A stretch of 64,000 nucleotides of DNA from Lucinisca nassula (GCA_963580285.1 OY757023.1:124053440-124117439), one strand, 5' to 3'; positions 32,019 to 42,635 are shown, numbered from the stretch's first letter. The notes: a model not told the origin generated them from the sequence alone. Made by a program: numbers and translations.

Positions 32019-32205
32019 CCCCCACTCATCGGGGCTTGAAGAAATAGATGGATTGCATGATGCTTCCACGCAGAGCTGAAACCGACCGCACTGACATGAG
32101 TACTGGTAAACCGATTAGAGGATCTAAGCCTGCCCAGGAAAAGTGGTGCGAGTCGGACTGTTCATGCATATAACCCTATTTGTTTCATTGGGTGTCAGGG
32201 CTTGA
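32017..32205 (+). mobile_element. SINE R1, 5' two thirds
   Basis: From 'ggcccccactcatcggggcttg' to 'cagggcttgag', without the 3' 'gacgttaaac' end, so it was deleted after insertion. Confidence 0.82.
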
Positions 32206-32375
32206 GCTTAATCGATAATCACATATAGATGTTCAAGCCAAAATTTTCTTTCTGAAGATGAAACTCATTGGTAAATTCCTCAAATTCTGCTTATGAGGAA
32301 GCAATGGATTTAGCAGAAGAAAAACTTCCTCCAACAAGTCCGATATAACGTGACCCGATGTTGTTCGTACATTTA

Positions 32376-32721
32376 CAGTCGAACTTCAATGGCTCGAACA
32401 CCTTTGGGACCTCGAAAACCTGTTCGAGACAGGGGTAGTTCGAGCCACTGAGGGAGACTGCCAGGAGGTATACGATATACTTTTCCATATCTTTTCGGTG
32501 TTTTATAGTGAAAATGTATGCTGTGTGTACTCATTAGAATCGCCTCATCGAGGCGATTCTAATGAGTACACACAGCATGCATTTGCAAGATAAAAGATTA
32601 AAATCTTCTTAATTATCCCCCACTATTTCATATGTAGAGTATTTCGCTAGGGGCTCAAGAATGGGTTCGACGCATCCATGCTAAACGAGCCATCGGTGTT
32701 CGAGCCATCGAAGTTCTACTG
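32376..32721. mobile_element. 346-bp pogo-like MITE with TA duplication
   Basis: CAGTCGAACTTCAATGGCTC...CATCGAAGTTCTACTG with TA at 32374-32375 and 32722-32723. The perfect central palindrome 'tgctgtgtgtactcattag...' lies at about 32518-32583. The 65-residue minus frame is part of it. Confidence 0.92.
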
Positions 32722-32839
32722 TATTTCTTTAATAAAACGCATATAGGTCTAGATCTATAAGTTCATTTAATCCTTAAATTTCAGCGCATCATTCCAGTCC
32801 GGTAGCACCCTTTTACACAAAACCCTGACCTCGGACTAT

Positions 32840-32935
32840 AAATAACAGTTACCTATCAGTCACTTAGACATTAGCAACGTGAAGCTACTGCACTTAGTAA
32901 GTTTGGGTACAAAGACAAGCAATCGGACCAAAAAG
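32840..32935 (+). promoter_or_regulatory. TATA-containing duplicated segment (copy 1)
   Basis: 'ctataaataacagttacctat', 'agtcac', 'cttagtaa(g/c)tt' and 'gacaagcaatcgg(a)cc' occur in the same order at 36510-36625 and 42515-42630. It could be a duplicated promoter piece or an unclassified repeat. No transcript start can be shown. Confidence 0.3.
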
Positions 32936-33064
32936 GACTGTGACAGCCAATTTATTAAAATATTTCATACAAATCTGACAAAAGTATAGGTAGCTGCAAT
33001 CATATTGAGCAAAGACACTGATACCCGAAACAATAAACGATAAAACAAGTCAGTAGATCTATTA

Positions 33065-33325
33065 AAAATAGAAGTGGAGGCAATGATCAGGAATTGATAC
33101 AATCAACCCACAGCTCCCATCAGAGACACCAAAGGGAAAGCTTAATCGGACATTAAACACAAACATTAAACAACAGACCCTAATGGAAACACTAACAGCG
33201 GAAAGCCAAAAGGACAGTTACTTTTCCACAAAATGGTCAATAGGCTATCCAAAATAAACTAACACAAGCGACACAAACACCCCAGACAAACCATAACAAA
33301 AATAAACCGCGACAGAAGAACTGGG
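33065..33325 (-). repeat. Dispersed 260-bp repeat, copy 2
   Basis: Reverse complement of 24290-24560 ('ccataacaaaaataaaccgc', 'gccaaaaggacagttactttt'). Unassigned family. Confidence 0.75.
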
Positions 33326-33654
33326 CTTTACAGGGTATACATTTTTTCTTCATTTGGCTGTTGATACGCGTTAGGCCTAACGAGCGACCACAACCTACGT
33401 TCGGAAAAGTACCACGAAGTAGTATATGTGTGCTATCATAATTTTTAACCCATAAAATGCCAACCACGAATATTGTCATCTGCTATAACGTCTGCCTGTT
33501 ACTTTATAAGTCATTTTTGCAAATTGTGTGAGCAGTCTGATCTGGGTCCACACTGTTTGCTTGTATGCAAAAATATTTTTAGAAAGATTGCAAAAAAAAA
33601 AAAATCAGCAGACGACATAATCATACGACATTTTCAGACGACATTTGCAGATGT

Positions 33655-33990
33655 AGTTTTTCTCGGCGTCTTATAGGTTAAGAAATTGATTCCGGTTTCA
33701 AACACAGATCGTTGAACAATATTATTGAAACGGTTCTAACAAAAAGCACCAACAATCTATGCTTGAAATTCAAATTGAAAAAAAAAATCACATCGTTCTG
33801 AAAAATAATTTGACATTCGTTGTTTTTCTCGGCGTCTTAAGGGTTAAGAAATAGATTCCGGTTTCAGACACAGATCGTCATACCGGTAATTAGAACAATA
33901 CTAACAAAAAGCACCAACAATCTATGCTTGAAATTCAAATTGAAAAAAAAAAATATCACATCGTTCTGAAAGATAACTTGACATTCATAC
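33655..33990. repeat. Tandem duplication, about 168-bp unit
   Basis: Two units share 'tttctcggcgtctta', 'gattccggtttca(a/g)acacagatcgt', 'aaaaagcaccaacaatctatgcttgaaattc' and 'atcacatcgttctgaaa'. Inside is a decayed P1 hairpin half ('gaaacggttctaac'). Confidence 0.85.
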
Positions 33991-34070
33991 TGCCGTAAAA
34001 AAGGCTTTTTGATGTTTTGGGCTCAACCTTCTACCCCTGTAAACTGGTACAGGTACCTTTGTAAACAGTA

Positions 34071-34214
34071 CCCAGCAGGCACACGTCGGTAGGGCAACAT
34101 CAAATCAACGTCGGTGCAACCTCACGACGTTGCACCGACGTAGATGTGACATTGCCGTCATTACGTTGCACCGACGTTGATGTGACATCACAATTACGTC
34201 ATGTGCCTGCTGGG
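34071..34214. mobile_element. Foldback MITE family Q
   Basis: CCCAGCAGGCACACGTCGG...CATGTGCCTGCTGGG, 144 bp. The interior alternates 'gacgttgcaccgacgt' and its complement. The flanking dinucleotides (TA, TG) do not match here. Confidence 0.88.
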
Positions 34215-34498
34215 TGTAGATCCAGACGATGCATCTCAAACTGGGCCCGGCGCAATCTCATCTGGATCACCTATGAATGAGTGTGACTACCCCCACCCCA
34301 CTCATACGCACATGGGCGCTATGTCCATTTTCCAAGATGGAGAAGTCCACTTTAGAAATTCAGGGGTGAAAGGTCTTTTGAGACGGTTGTTATTTAGAAT
34401 TTTATATACCCGGCCTCGAGGATATAAATCTTTTTCAGCTCAACTTCACTGAGCATGAAAATTGCAATGCACATAAATATTAACTCTTAAGATGCCAA

Positions 34499-34803
34499 CG
34501 GCCCCCGCCCATCGGGGCTTAGATTTCCATATTGATACATGTACAAAATACACAATTAGAACGGAAGCTTATGAGCTTATTTTGTTCATCGGTGCTTGAA
34601 GAAATAGATGGGCTGCATGATGCTTCCATGCACAGCTGAAACCAACCCAGGCAAAGCGGTGCGGGTCGGACCATCCATGCTTATTCATTGGGCGATAGGG
34701 CTTGAAATGTTATGCCATCTCGACTTCGGGTAAAAGTTTCGTGCACAAAATTGGAAGCAACGTCAAAATGATAATAACGGGGACGTTAAACCGCAAAACA
34801 AAC
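34499..34803 (+). mobile_element. SINE R1, interrupted and diverged
   Basis: 'ggcccccgcccatcggggctt' at 34499 is separated by about 70 unrelated bases from 'catcggtgcttgaagaaatagatggg' (about 34588), which continues to 'ggggacgttaaaccgc' and a CAAA tail. The 5' end may be duplicated, or two truncated copies are adjacent. Confidence 0.7.
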
Positions 34804-34975
34804 AAGCAAACTTAAAATGCCATGGAAAACTGCATCTGAAAATGTCGTGTTTAAGTCGTCTGCTGTGTCTTCTTGCAAACGTTTCAAACATTATTTGCAT
34901 ACATGCAGGCAAAGACTGTAGACTCTAATCAGACTGCTCCTTTGACCTTGGTCTATACTGTTTGTAAAAAAAAAA

Positions 34976-35758
34976 ACAAGAGCACCGCATGCGGGTGCCA
35001 ACGCTCGGATGCAGTTTCTTTTAGTTAAACAAAATTTCTAAGACGAAAAAGGGGCATAACTGTGCCAAAAATATTTTGAGGGTTACCTCACCTATTGGTA
35101 TGAGTTCCCCTTTTCATAATGAACAACTAGTCCCAGTTTCAAGTAAATATGTTCAGTAATGACAGAGTCAGAGATATTACAATATGTCCAAGTTTTTGCA
35201 AAAATTCTACGTCGAAAAAGGGGCATAACTGTGCCAAAAATATTTTGAGGGTTACCTCACCTATTGGTATGAGTTCCCCTTTTTATAACGAACAACAAGC
35301 CCGAGTTTCAAGTTAATATGTTCAGTAATGACAGAGATATTACAAAATGTCCAAGTTTTTGCAAAACTTGTAAGTCGAAAAAGGGGCATAACTGTGCCAA
35401 AAATATTTTGAGGGTTACCCCACCTATTGGTATGAGTTCCCCTTTTTATAATGAACAACTAGTCCGAGTTTTAAGTAAATATGTTCAGTAACGACAGGGA
35501 TCTTACAAAATGTCCAAGTTTTTGCAAAAATTCTTAGTCGAAAAAGGGGCATAACTGTGCCAAAAACATTTTCAGGGTTACCTCACCTATTGATATGAGT
35601 TCCCCTTTTTCATAATGAACAACTAGTCCGAGTTTCAAGTAAATATGTTCAGTAATGACAGAGATTTTACAAAATGTTCAAGTTTTTGCACGACGCAGAC
35701 GTAGACGACGCCAGAGCTAAGACAATACCTCATCGTTTTCTTTGAAAACAGCCGAGCT
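34976..35758 (-). mobile_element. 783-bp helentron-like element, opposite orientation
   Basis: Begins ACAAGAGCACCGCATGCGGGTG and ends GCCGAGCT with A on both outer sides, the reverse of the AGCTC...CTCTTGT layout. The core has four units of about 170 bp ('tcgaaaaaggggcataactgtgcc', 'cacctattggtatgagttcccc', 'caagtaaatatgttcagtaatgacag'). It ends in 'acgacgcagacgtagacgacgcc' before the terminal hairpin. Confidence 0.8.
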
Positions 35759-35839
35759 AAAAAAAAACACGTTTGAAGTTACCAGTAGATGACAATGCAG
35801 ACGACAGGTTTTGTGGGTGGCATCTTATGGGTAAAAATA

Positions 35840-36400
35840 CAAAGAAATTAGGAGCTTGGGTCAAGATTTCACTAAAAGCTCTTTGCTGGACTGGACATAT
35901 TTCATGCTCAATTTAGCTGAGCACAAATTAAGCATGAAAACCTTTCCATCAGCTTGGATAAAGGTTTTACCAGCTTCTGTTGTAACCATATATATAGATA
36001 AAAATAATCTTGTCATTGTACATACGCAAAATGTCAACAGATAGTCAAGTGAAAAAGTAAACAATAAAAAAACAAAACGTTCCACCATGTCATGTACGCT
36101 ATCACATTTATGTACAAATGAGACTTTTTCAACATGAAGACATCTTGCGATGGCAAAAAAGCATACAAACACCCTCGCCCCCCTTCCCCTTCTTCCCCAC
36201 CCACCCAGCACATATATAAGGCTAAATTCTAACAGATACGTTTTGTGCTTTAAAAGTACATAATTTCAAAAATGGGCAAAAAATAAGAAAAAAGTTGAGA
36301 CGTTGGTTTTAAAAGAATATGAGACTTAACAACGGTGAGACAGCTTCTGACTTGAGTTGAGGCTTAAAAATAGTGCTGAACGGGCTTACATTCCTGTATT
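35840..36400. other. No gene; unassigned
   Basis: Words near 35870-35940 ('catgctcaatttagctgagcacaaattaagcatg') form a small hairpin also hinted at 34430 and 57690. A C-rich tract (36174-36210) gives the 116-residue minus frame its Gly/Arg start. Nothing convincing. Confidence 0.45.
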
Positions 36401-36630
36401 GTAAGCAAACAGTGTAGACCCTGATCAGACCCCGCTAAACCTAACACATGATTGCAGTCTAGATTCTATAGATCACTCTCATAAACACAGCGATAACATA
36501 ACGTGACGCTTTTCTATAAATAGCCGTTATCTAGGTTTCCCACATAACAGTGATAGTCACGTGGACATCAGCCCTGAAGAGCTTCTGTACTTTGTAACTT
36601 TGTGCCGATATGACAAACAATCGACCTAGA
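36400..36630 (+). promoter_or_regulatory. M221 scrap plus TATA-containing segment (copy 2)
   Basis: 'gcaaacagtgtagaccctgatcagac' (about 36404) is followed by 'tttctataaatagccgttatctagg', 'gatagtcacgtggacatcag' and 'gacaaacaatcgacc'. The same order occurs at 42380-42630, so the two are a dispersed duplication of more than 200 bases. Promoter function is conjecture. Confidence 0.35.
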
Positions 36631-36689
36631 AAGGAATGTTCTCATCGATGAGACAATGAGCATACACAATATACATTTTCAATATCAAA

Positions 36690-36833
36690 GTAGGCATGAC
36701 GTAAATGTGACGTCACATCGACGTCGGTACAATGTCATGACATTTATGCAACGTCAAATCTACACATCGGTGCAACGTCATGACGTTGCACCGTGTTGAT
36801 TTGACGCTGCCCTAGCGACGTGTGGCCGCTGGG
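36690..36833. mobile_element. Foldback MITE family Q, decayed left end
   Basis: 'taggcatgacgtaaatgtgacg' to 'gacgtgtggccgctggg'. Inner inverted repeats are intact and the outer CCCAGCAGG is lost at the left. Confidence 0.75.
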
Positions 36834-37072
36834 CAAATCCTCCTAAACTATGCCTCACTGTTTCTTGTCTGGGGTTATGGGAAGAAACTCAGAGGAATCA
36901 AGAACAGGTTCGACTTAGCTATGGTAAACGAGCCACTGAAGTTTGGATGTATCTACCTCTTCCTTTCTCAGCAACGTAAACGAGTATTATGGGGGTAAAC
37001 ATAAAATGCATTTGTACGTCCGTGACGCGTAGAGTATAGCGAACATGAGTACTGAAGTCCCGAGTAAGACAG

Positions 37073-39568
37073 TCAGTAATCACTTTGAGAACTGACAGTT
37101 CCAGTCGATTCGCCAAATAAAATTTTATTCACTTCATCGTCATCTAGCTCTTTCACTTTCAGTTTTGTTCTGGAATGTAAAAAATTCAGCCTGTTATGCG
37201 CATGCTCCTTGAACTCAAGCAGTTTCAGGTCACTCGCAAGGTTATAAGCCACCTCGGCATGTTCTAGGGCCCTCACGTTGTTTTCTCGACGGAAATAGTA
37301 ATCGCATTTCGCTAGCCGGAAATGCATTTCTAAAATCTTTGCCATTACTATTTCAGAATCTTCTAAATTCTTTAAATATTGTTCTGCTGCGTCAACATCC
37401 TCTCGTGGAGGAGTCAATGCATTCATCGTCATTCCGTTATCCCCACATCTCAACAACAAGATAACGAGTCTGCAGAGCGCATAACCAAATCCAAATGGTC
37501 CATCTTTGCCGCCATCGTTCTTAAAATTCGTCATTGATCTCTTAAAGCTTGTCTTCGCCCGCTCATAAAATTGTTCATATATTCTGAGAGCGTTTGGCTT
37601 ACTAAGATTTAATACACTGAGTTTAGCAGTCTGATTGCGAGCATCATTGATGTAGAGCCATCCTGCAGCTCGACCCGTGCATCCAACCGGATCCGTCTCC
37701 AAAATCATCATCGCGTCATCGAGTGTTGACTGTAGTTTCTCCAGTTTCTTCTGAGTGATGTACATCCTTGTTTTTGCTGTAAACAGTTCCAGAGTAAAAT
37801 AGCGAGGGTTACTTGTCTTTGGAACAAGCTCTAAAGTACTGTTAATCTTCTGTTTGGCAGAATCAAAATTTGTCAGAAACAAGTCACGACTGGTCTTCAG
37901 GTACCCAACAATGCACAACATGTCATAATCTGTAGGAAATTTTTCTTGTAGTCGCTGAGACAGAATGTCAAACTTTTCAAAATTTCCTTCATTTATCAGT
38001 GTACTGAGATGATTGAATGCGAATGATAGTCTTTTGCTAGGTTCAACGGGAGAGCTGGCACCAAGACTAGAAATCTGTAATGTGCCTTTAAAAGTGTCTG
38101 ATGCATCGTTGCCAGGTATGTCAGAATGTTGAACAAAGTTGTTTGTGCCAGCGGTTGTTGCTTTGAGTTTTTCTCTTGTCTTATTCATGGAATATTTCTT
38201 CTTTCTGTTTTCCGTGGTGTTCCTTTCCGACGTCTGATGGTGTTTACTTTTATAGTTTTTATTTTCGGCAATATCAGTGACTGTGCTTTCTATGTGAGAT
38301 TCTGAACATTTCGCTTCATCATAATTATTATGTGACTTCATTATGAACATTCCGTCCGGTTGGTCTAAACATTTAGAATATGTTTTCGCTCTTGTCGTGA
38401 ATTCTTTCGTTATCAGCTTAGAAAAATTGTCAAACTTCCCAGCGTTCTTTTCAGTGCATTGGCCACCCATACATGAAGCCTTTACCACATTATTTTTCTT
38501 TGGAGTGTCATACTCTATAGCATGTATATCTACATAACCACTGTCCCATTTTGAAACTGGTATTTCAAAGTTATCAGATTGAGCTATCACTTTTTGCCTA
38601 GTAATCTCTAAATCATCACCATCGTTGCTTTCCGCTATATTCATCTTTCGATCAATACTAGAATAGTCACTGAAACTGTCCAGTAAACCTTGTCCATGCA
38701 TTATTACATCCTTAGGTTTATCTTCTAGCTTTAAAATATTTTCTGCTTCAACAGTTTCATCCAGATACACGCTTTCATTGTCAACTATCTTTACCTCAGT
38801 TTCACCTTTTTCAAGTTTGGTCAGAACCTGAAGTTGTTCAGTTCTTGATGAGCTGAGATTTTCTTTACTCTCAATTATTCTTTTCATTTCATTCGCAATA
38901 TACATGTATTTCTTTTCCAAGCTCCTGGTTAAAACTTTCAGAACGTGATCTGAGTTACCTGTCATGACTTCTAAAAAGAAAATCTCACATCTATCCCTCC
39001 TGGTCATTGCTGTTCTAACTCTCTCATATTGATCATCATCTAACAACAACTGTTGATAAAATTCATCTATTAACTCTCTCGGCTCAATATTATGTATGAA
39101 CATGCAACAGTGTTTTCTGAAAATGCCTTGTTGGACAGAATCTTTCAATCTTGGCCTTAGTTTTGTCTCTAGAAAGTTTTTGCATGCACTGCATATGCTT
39201 GCTGTATTAACGTCGGATTTATTTTTGTCACTAATGGTGTCATCGCTCAGGTACATTTTACATGTAGTATTTTCATTTGTCAACTTTTCCCTTTTTTCAG
39301 TTTTATCAAGAATGTCTCCAAGGTGAGTATATTTCGTCTCTCGCAAAGCCCGCTGAAAAGAACCATAAGCTGCCGGGCCTCTGGTCGGCAACATCGACAG
39401 CAAAACCTGACATCGCCCACGAGCTGTCTTTTCCGATTGGATGAGTTCTAAGTCATTATCTGTTAGGATTCCATCTTGATATAGTAGGTCAAGGACAAAC
39501 TTAGGTTCAAGGTCACGCACAAGATCGACATGACAATCACGTAGGGTGCTGCGTTGTGTTCCATCCAT
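37073..39568 (-). CDS. CARD-CARD-TPR-like adaptor protein
   Basis: The 831-residue frame is in one exon. Start ATG at 39566-39568, stop TGA at 37073-37075. Just upstream on the coding strand is 'cttctctcttccag', a good splice acceptor, so a 5'-UTR exon probably precedes it and the ATG opens exon two. Residues about 5-90 have the CARD pattern (LxxxxxxLVxDLxxxxVLDLLxxDGILTxxDxExI, LLSMLPxRGPxAYxxFxxAL). Residues about 140-235 look like a second, more diverged CARD. About 240-490 is polar, Lys/Asp/Ser-rich and probably disordered. About 505-815 is all-helical with TPR-like pairs (for example YCALCRLVILLL-type and ALEHAEVAYNLASDL helices). CARDs bind other CARDs in apoptosis and innate-immune complexes; the TPR part suggests a protein-binding platform. 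No NACHT, caspase or kinase is seen. Molluscs have many expanded CARD proteins, so orthology is not claimed. Codon use and length mark it as a real gene. Confidence 0.85.
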   Translation of the reverse strand: MDGTQRSTLRDCHVDLVRDLEPKFVLDLLYQDGILTDNDLELIQSEKTARGRCQVLLSMLPTRGPAAYGSFQRALRETKYTHLGDILDKTEKREKLTNENTTCKMYLSDDTISDKNKSDVNTASICSACKNFLETKLRPRLKDSVQQGIFRKHCCMFIHNIEPRELIDEFYQQLLLDDDQYERVRTAMTRRDRCEIFFLEVMTGNSDHVLKVLTRSLEKKYMYIANEMKRIIESKENLSSSRTEQLQVLTKLEKGETEVKIVDNESVYLDETVEAENILKLEDKPKDVIMHGQGLLDSFSDYSSIDRKMNIAESNDGDDLEITRQKVIAQSDNFEIPVSKWDSGYVDIHAIEYDTPKKNNVVKASCMGGQCTEKNAGKFDNFSKLITKEFTTRAKTYSKCLDQPDGMFIMKSHNNYDEAKCSESHIESTVTDIAENKNYKSKHHQTSERNTTENRKKKYSMNKTREKLKATTAGTNNFVQHSDIPGNDASDTFKGTLQISSLGASSPVEPSKRLSFAFNHLSTLINEGNFEKFDILSQRLQEKFPTDYDMLCIVGYLKTSRDLFLTNFDSAKQKINSTLELVPKTSNPRYFTLELFTAKTRMYITQKKLEKLQSTLDDAMMILETDPVGCTGRAAGWLYINDARNQTAKLSVLNLSKPNALRIYEQFYERAKTSFKRSMTNFKNDGGKDGPFGFGYALCRLVILLLRCGDNGMTMNALTPPREDVDAAEQYLKNLEDSEIVMAKILEMHFRLAKCDYYFRRENNVRALEHAEVAYNLASDLKLLEFKEHAHNRLNFLHSRTKLKVKELDDDEVNKILFGESTGTVSSQSDY

Positions 39569-39595
39569 TCTTTCTCAACTGGAAGAGAGAAGTAA
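39569..39595 (-). other. Probable splice acceptor upstream of the CARD gene
   Basis: On the minus strand a pyrimidine-rich run ends in CAG at about 39579, eleven bases before the ATG. This implies an untranslated exon further upstream (beyond 39.6 kb), which I could not place. Confidence 0.55.
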
Positions 39596-39688
39596 GTCAC
39601 TGATTATTACTTCAAATCCACAGAGCACATAAAGTCGCGGAGACATCCCCTCTGGACCAAATTCCACTCCCCTGATGTCAGATTCCCT

Positions 39689-39756
39689 CCTGTTTTCCAT
39701 TAGGATACCACCACCGTATCATCCTGTTTTCCATTAGGATAACACCACCGTATCAG
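39689..39756. repeat. 34-bp tandem duplication
   Basis: 'cctgttttccattaggata' to 'caccaccgtatc' is repeated head to tail with one base changed. It may lie in the intron or promoter of the CARD gene. Confidence 0.88.
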
Positions 39757-39990
39757 CCAGCGCACGACAAAACCTACAATAAGACATGTACGCCCATCGA
39801 AGACTCAGATCAGCCTGCGCATCAATATAGCCTAACCAGAGACTTTTCTTGCTGCATGAAGTAGCATTGGGCCTTTAGCTACCATTAGAGCGCACAACGA
39901 AGACTCTGATCAGACTGCGCGGATGCGCAGGCTGATCTGAGTCTTCGTTGGGCGCACATGTCTTATTGTAAGTTTTGTCATGCGCTGGCT
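39755..39990. mobile_element. Foldback element F2, copy 2
   Basis: AGCCAGCGCACGACAAAAC...GTTTTGTCATGCGCTGGCT gives about 35-bp inverted ends including 'ctacaataagacatgt'. The inner hairpin 'acgaagactctgatcag' carries the apex GACTGCGCGGATGCGCAGGC. The clearest full copy of the family. Confidence 0.88.
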
Positions 39991-40004
39991 CATATCAGGT
40001 TTTG

Positions 40005-40291
40005 TTTTGTTTGATTTGAGGTTTAACGTCCCCGTTAACACTGTAAAGGTCATTTTGAAGACGTTGCTTCCAATTCTGTGGGACTTTTACCCGACATTGA
40101 AATGAAATGGCATCTCAAGCCAATGAAACCAATAGGGTTTATAAGCATGGACGGTGCAATTCGGACCGTTTTGCCTGGGCAGGCTTAGATCCTCTAAGCG
40201 GTTTACCAGTACTCGTGCGCGGGTCGGTTTTAGCTCTGCGTGGAAGAATCATGCAGCCCATCTATTTCTTCAAGCCCCAATGGGCGGGGGC
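40005..40291 (-). mobile_element. SINE R1 copy
   Basis: Near full length on the minus strand, from the CAAA tail complement to 'ccccaatgggcgggggcc'. The 103-residue frame is its translation. Confidence 0.88.
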
Positions 40292-40329
40292 CGCAACCAT
40301 AGCAGGTAATGTTATATTTCATTTCACAG

Positions 40330-40480
40330 AAACGGTTTTTTATGTGATGAAATTCTGTGGTAGTTTTCTTACTTACGTTCCATGCATAGATTGTAGAGGC
40401 TCGTTAGAACCTCAATGATATGGTTCCAACGAGACCGTCTTTGATAACGAGTACACACAGTTCATGTGTTTGAGCAAAAT
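40330..40480. mobile_element. Decayed P1 hairpin
   Basis: 'tagattgtagaggctcgttagaacctc' and 'tggttccaacgag' are remnants of the palindrome. Confidence 0.5.
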
Positions 40481-40522
40481 AATACGGAATGTAAACTCCC
40501 AATGTTCCCTATGCCTCATCAC

Positions 40523-40803
40523 GAAAACACGCCTATTTAATTTTGACACCCATGAACCCCACTTTTATAGTAGAACTGGGATTTATAGGGATAAACCTTA
40601 TTTTTCTTATCTCTGCTCCAAAATATAGATTGTGGGTACTCGTTAGAATCGCCTCATCGAGCGAGGCGGTTCTAACGAGTACCCACACTCTATATTTTGA
40701 GTAGAAATAATTAGTTTATCACATTTTTTCAGCTTAAAATGTTCGTTTTTTCGGCGGTAAACTTTGCAATGTATTTGTATGGGCGTGTTTTCGTAATGAT
40801 ATA
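40523..40803. mobile_element. Palindromic element P1, best-preserved copy
   Basis: Outer ends CACGAAAACACGCCTAT and the complement of ACGAAAACACGCCCAT (40788-40803) are inverted repeats of about 16 bp. Inside are the 'tttgacacccatgaaccccac' wing and the central palindrome at about 40625-40700 ('gtgggtactcgttagaatcgcc' and complement). Together with the 27.8-kb copy this defines a P1 unit of about 280 bp. Confidence 0.85.
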
Positions 40804-41040
40804 AAACGGGGCCTTCAAGGATATTCGCTGCAAGGACTCTTTTACATGACAATAAAAGCGGGATTGTACGATGTCCCTCGAAAAGTTGTCAACTTTGAAA
40901 TACATGTAACTACAGGCTGCCAGATATACAAATATCAGTAGGAATTTGGTACGGGGAGTTTACAAATATGGTGGAATTGATCCAGAGGGAATTTGTCCAC
41001 TGAGGGCATCGGGAGATTGTGTCTATGCACACAGTCTTGT

Positions 41041-41341
41041 TGTGTTTGTTTGTTTGAATTGAGGCTTAACGTCCCCGTCAACACTATTTAGGTCATGTGG
41101 GAGACTCTGTTTCCAATTTTGTGGGACATTGAGATGAAATGCCATCTCAAGCCCAACCGCCCATGAAACCAATATGGTTCGCATGTGTATGCACGGACGG
41201 TCCGACTTTCACCACTTTGCCTGGGTAGGCTGAGACCTTCTAAGTGGTTTACCAGTACTCATGAGTGGTCGGTTTCAGCTCTGCGTGGAAGCACATTGCA
41301 GCCCAAGCTATTTCTCCAAGCCCCGATGGGCGGGGCCTCAC
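41041..41341 (-). mobile_element. SINE R1 copy with probable target duplication
   Basis: Minus-strand R1. CACAGTCTTGTT at its left and CACAGTGTTGTT at its right agree at 11 of 12 bases. The 78- and 68-residue frames begin inside it. Confidence 0.82.
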
Positions 41342-42000
41342 AGTGTTGTTAAAGAAATACAAAAAGAAAACGTCTATAAAACAAGTAATGTTACAGTGCG
41401 GAATGAATTTTACATCGACTGTTGGTTTTGCTTTCAGTCTCTACATTGTCTTGTTTTGTTCTATGACTTAAAATTGTTGATACTGCAATGGTTATAAAGT
41501 TTTATTTGTACGAAAAATAAAACCTTTAAATGATTTTGAAATTTCTAGCATATATAAAAATAATTTCCTTACCTTATACTTTTCCAAAACCACAACTCGA
41601 AATGATCGCGTGAATAGGTTTTCCTCCTTGTGAAAATATGGTGAATAGCAAAATTGGTCACATAAACAAACAAATAATAGGTCATAGCTACTTATAGATA
41701 AAACTGGAAAATCCAAAAGCGATTTAAGCCGAGGCAAAACAAAATCTACCAAACAGCTCGTCCGACCAGCGAAGACTGATCAGAGTCTTTTCTGTACGAC
41801 TGAGCCTTCTTTAGAAATAGACCAGACACTGAGTGACAAATCCAGACGCAGAAATACGCTTGGGGTAACAGTTCGAGTCTCAATCATTCATGGATTCACA
41901 ATATGTCTAATTGTTAGTTTTCCTGTGCTCAGGCTCATTAGAATGGTCGCTATGACCTTTTGCCATTTAACCCACGTATTACAATAGATCATATTTTTTT
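41342..42000. other. No recognisable gene
   Basis: Includes an F2 apex scrap ('ccagcgaagactgatcagagtctt', about 41766). The 86-residue minus frame (41492-41752) has no features I recognise. Confidence 0.45.
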
Positions 42001-42047
42001 CTTTCTTCCTTTCTTTTTTTTCCTTTTTTTATTCTTTCTTTCTTTCT
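42001..42047. repeat. Polypyrimidine (TTTC)n tract
   Basis: TTTC/TTTT-rich simple sequence. Confidence 0.9.
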
Positions 42048-42104
42048 GAATTGCGATCGATCATATTTGACTATTACTCTCACATGTATTTTACATGCAC
42101 TCTA

Positions 42105-42192
42105 AAAGCCAAGCAGTAGTAGAAGCCCGGTATCGATCCTGTGACCCCTGGTTTACAAGGTGAATAGCATAACCACCACACCAGGGAGGTTT
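42105..42192 (-). mobile_element. SINE A head
   Basis: Minus strand 'aacctccctggtgtggtggttatgc...ggtcacaggatcgataccgggc'. The tRNA-like head only; the tail is missing. Confidence 0.65.
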
Positions 42193-42377
42193 CTATTTTT
42201 TAGCAGAAATCAGAGAAATAATATTTTACCCAGTCCTGTAAACTGAGTGGTATTCATTACAAGTTGCAAAGGAAAATCAAAGTACTATATAGAAGCGCTG
42301 CTGGGTCGATTGTATATGCGTGTAGATAGGGAAAATGGGCTTGAACGTTTCGTTGATTTTTTTTACTTCCTGCACTT

Positions 42378-42635
42378 CGAGCAAACAGTGTAGACCCTGA
42401 TCAGACGTCTCGTTCTGTGGCGTCTGCGCTTGGTCTGCCCTTTTTGCCAAACCAAGCGCAGATTTCATAGATAATCGTCTAACGCAACCCCGTCTGAGCT
42501 CTAGCGCGGCTATTTTCTATAAATACTCGTTACCTGGATTTCCTACAAATCAGAGATAGTCACGTGGACATCAGCGCTGAAGAATTTCTGTGCTTAGTAA
42601 CTTTTGGTCGACTGACAAACAATCGACCACAAATG
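42378..42635 (+). promoter_or_regulatory. M221 scrap plus TATA-containing segment (copy 3)
   Basis: 'gcaaacagtgtagaccctgatcagac', then 'tttctataaatactcgttacctgg', 'gatagtcacgtggacatcag', 'tgcttagtaactttt' and 'ctgacaaacaatcgacc'. Co-linear with 36400-36630. Confidence 0.35.
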
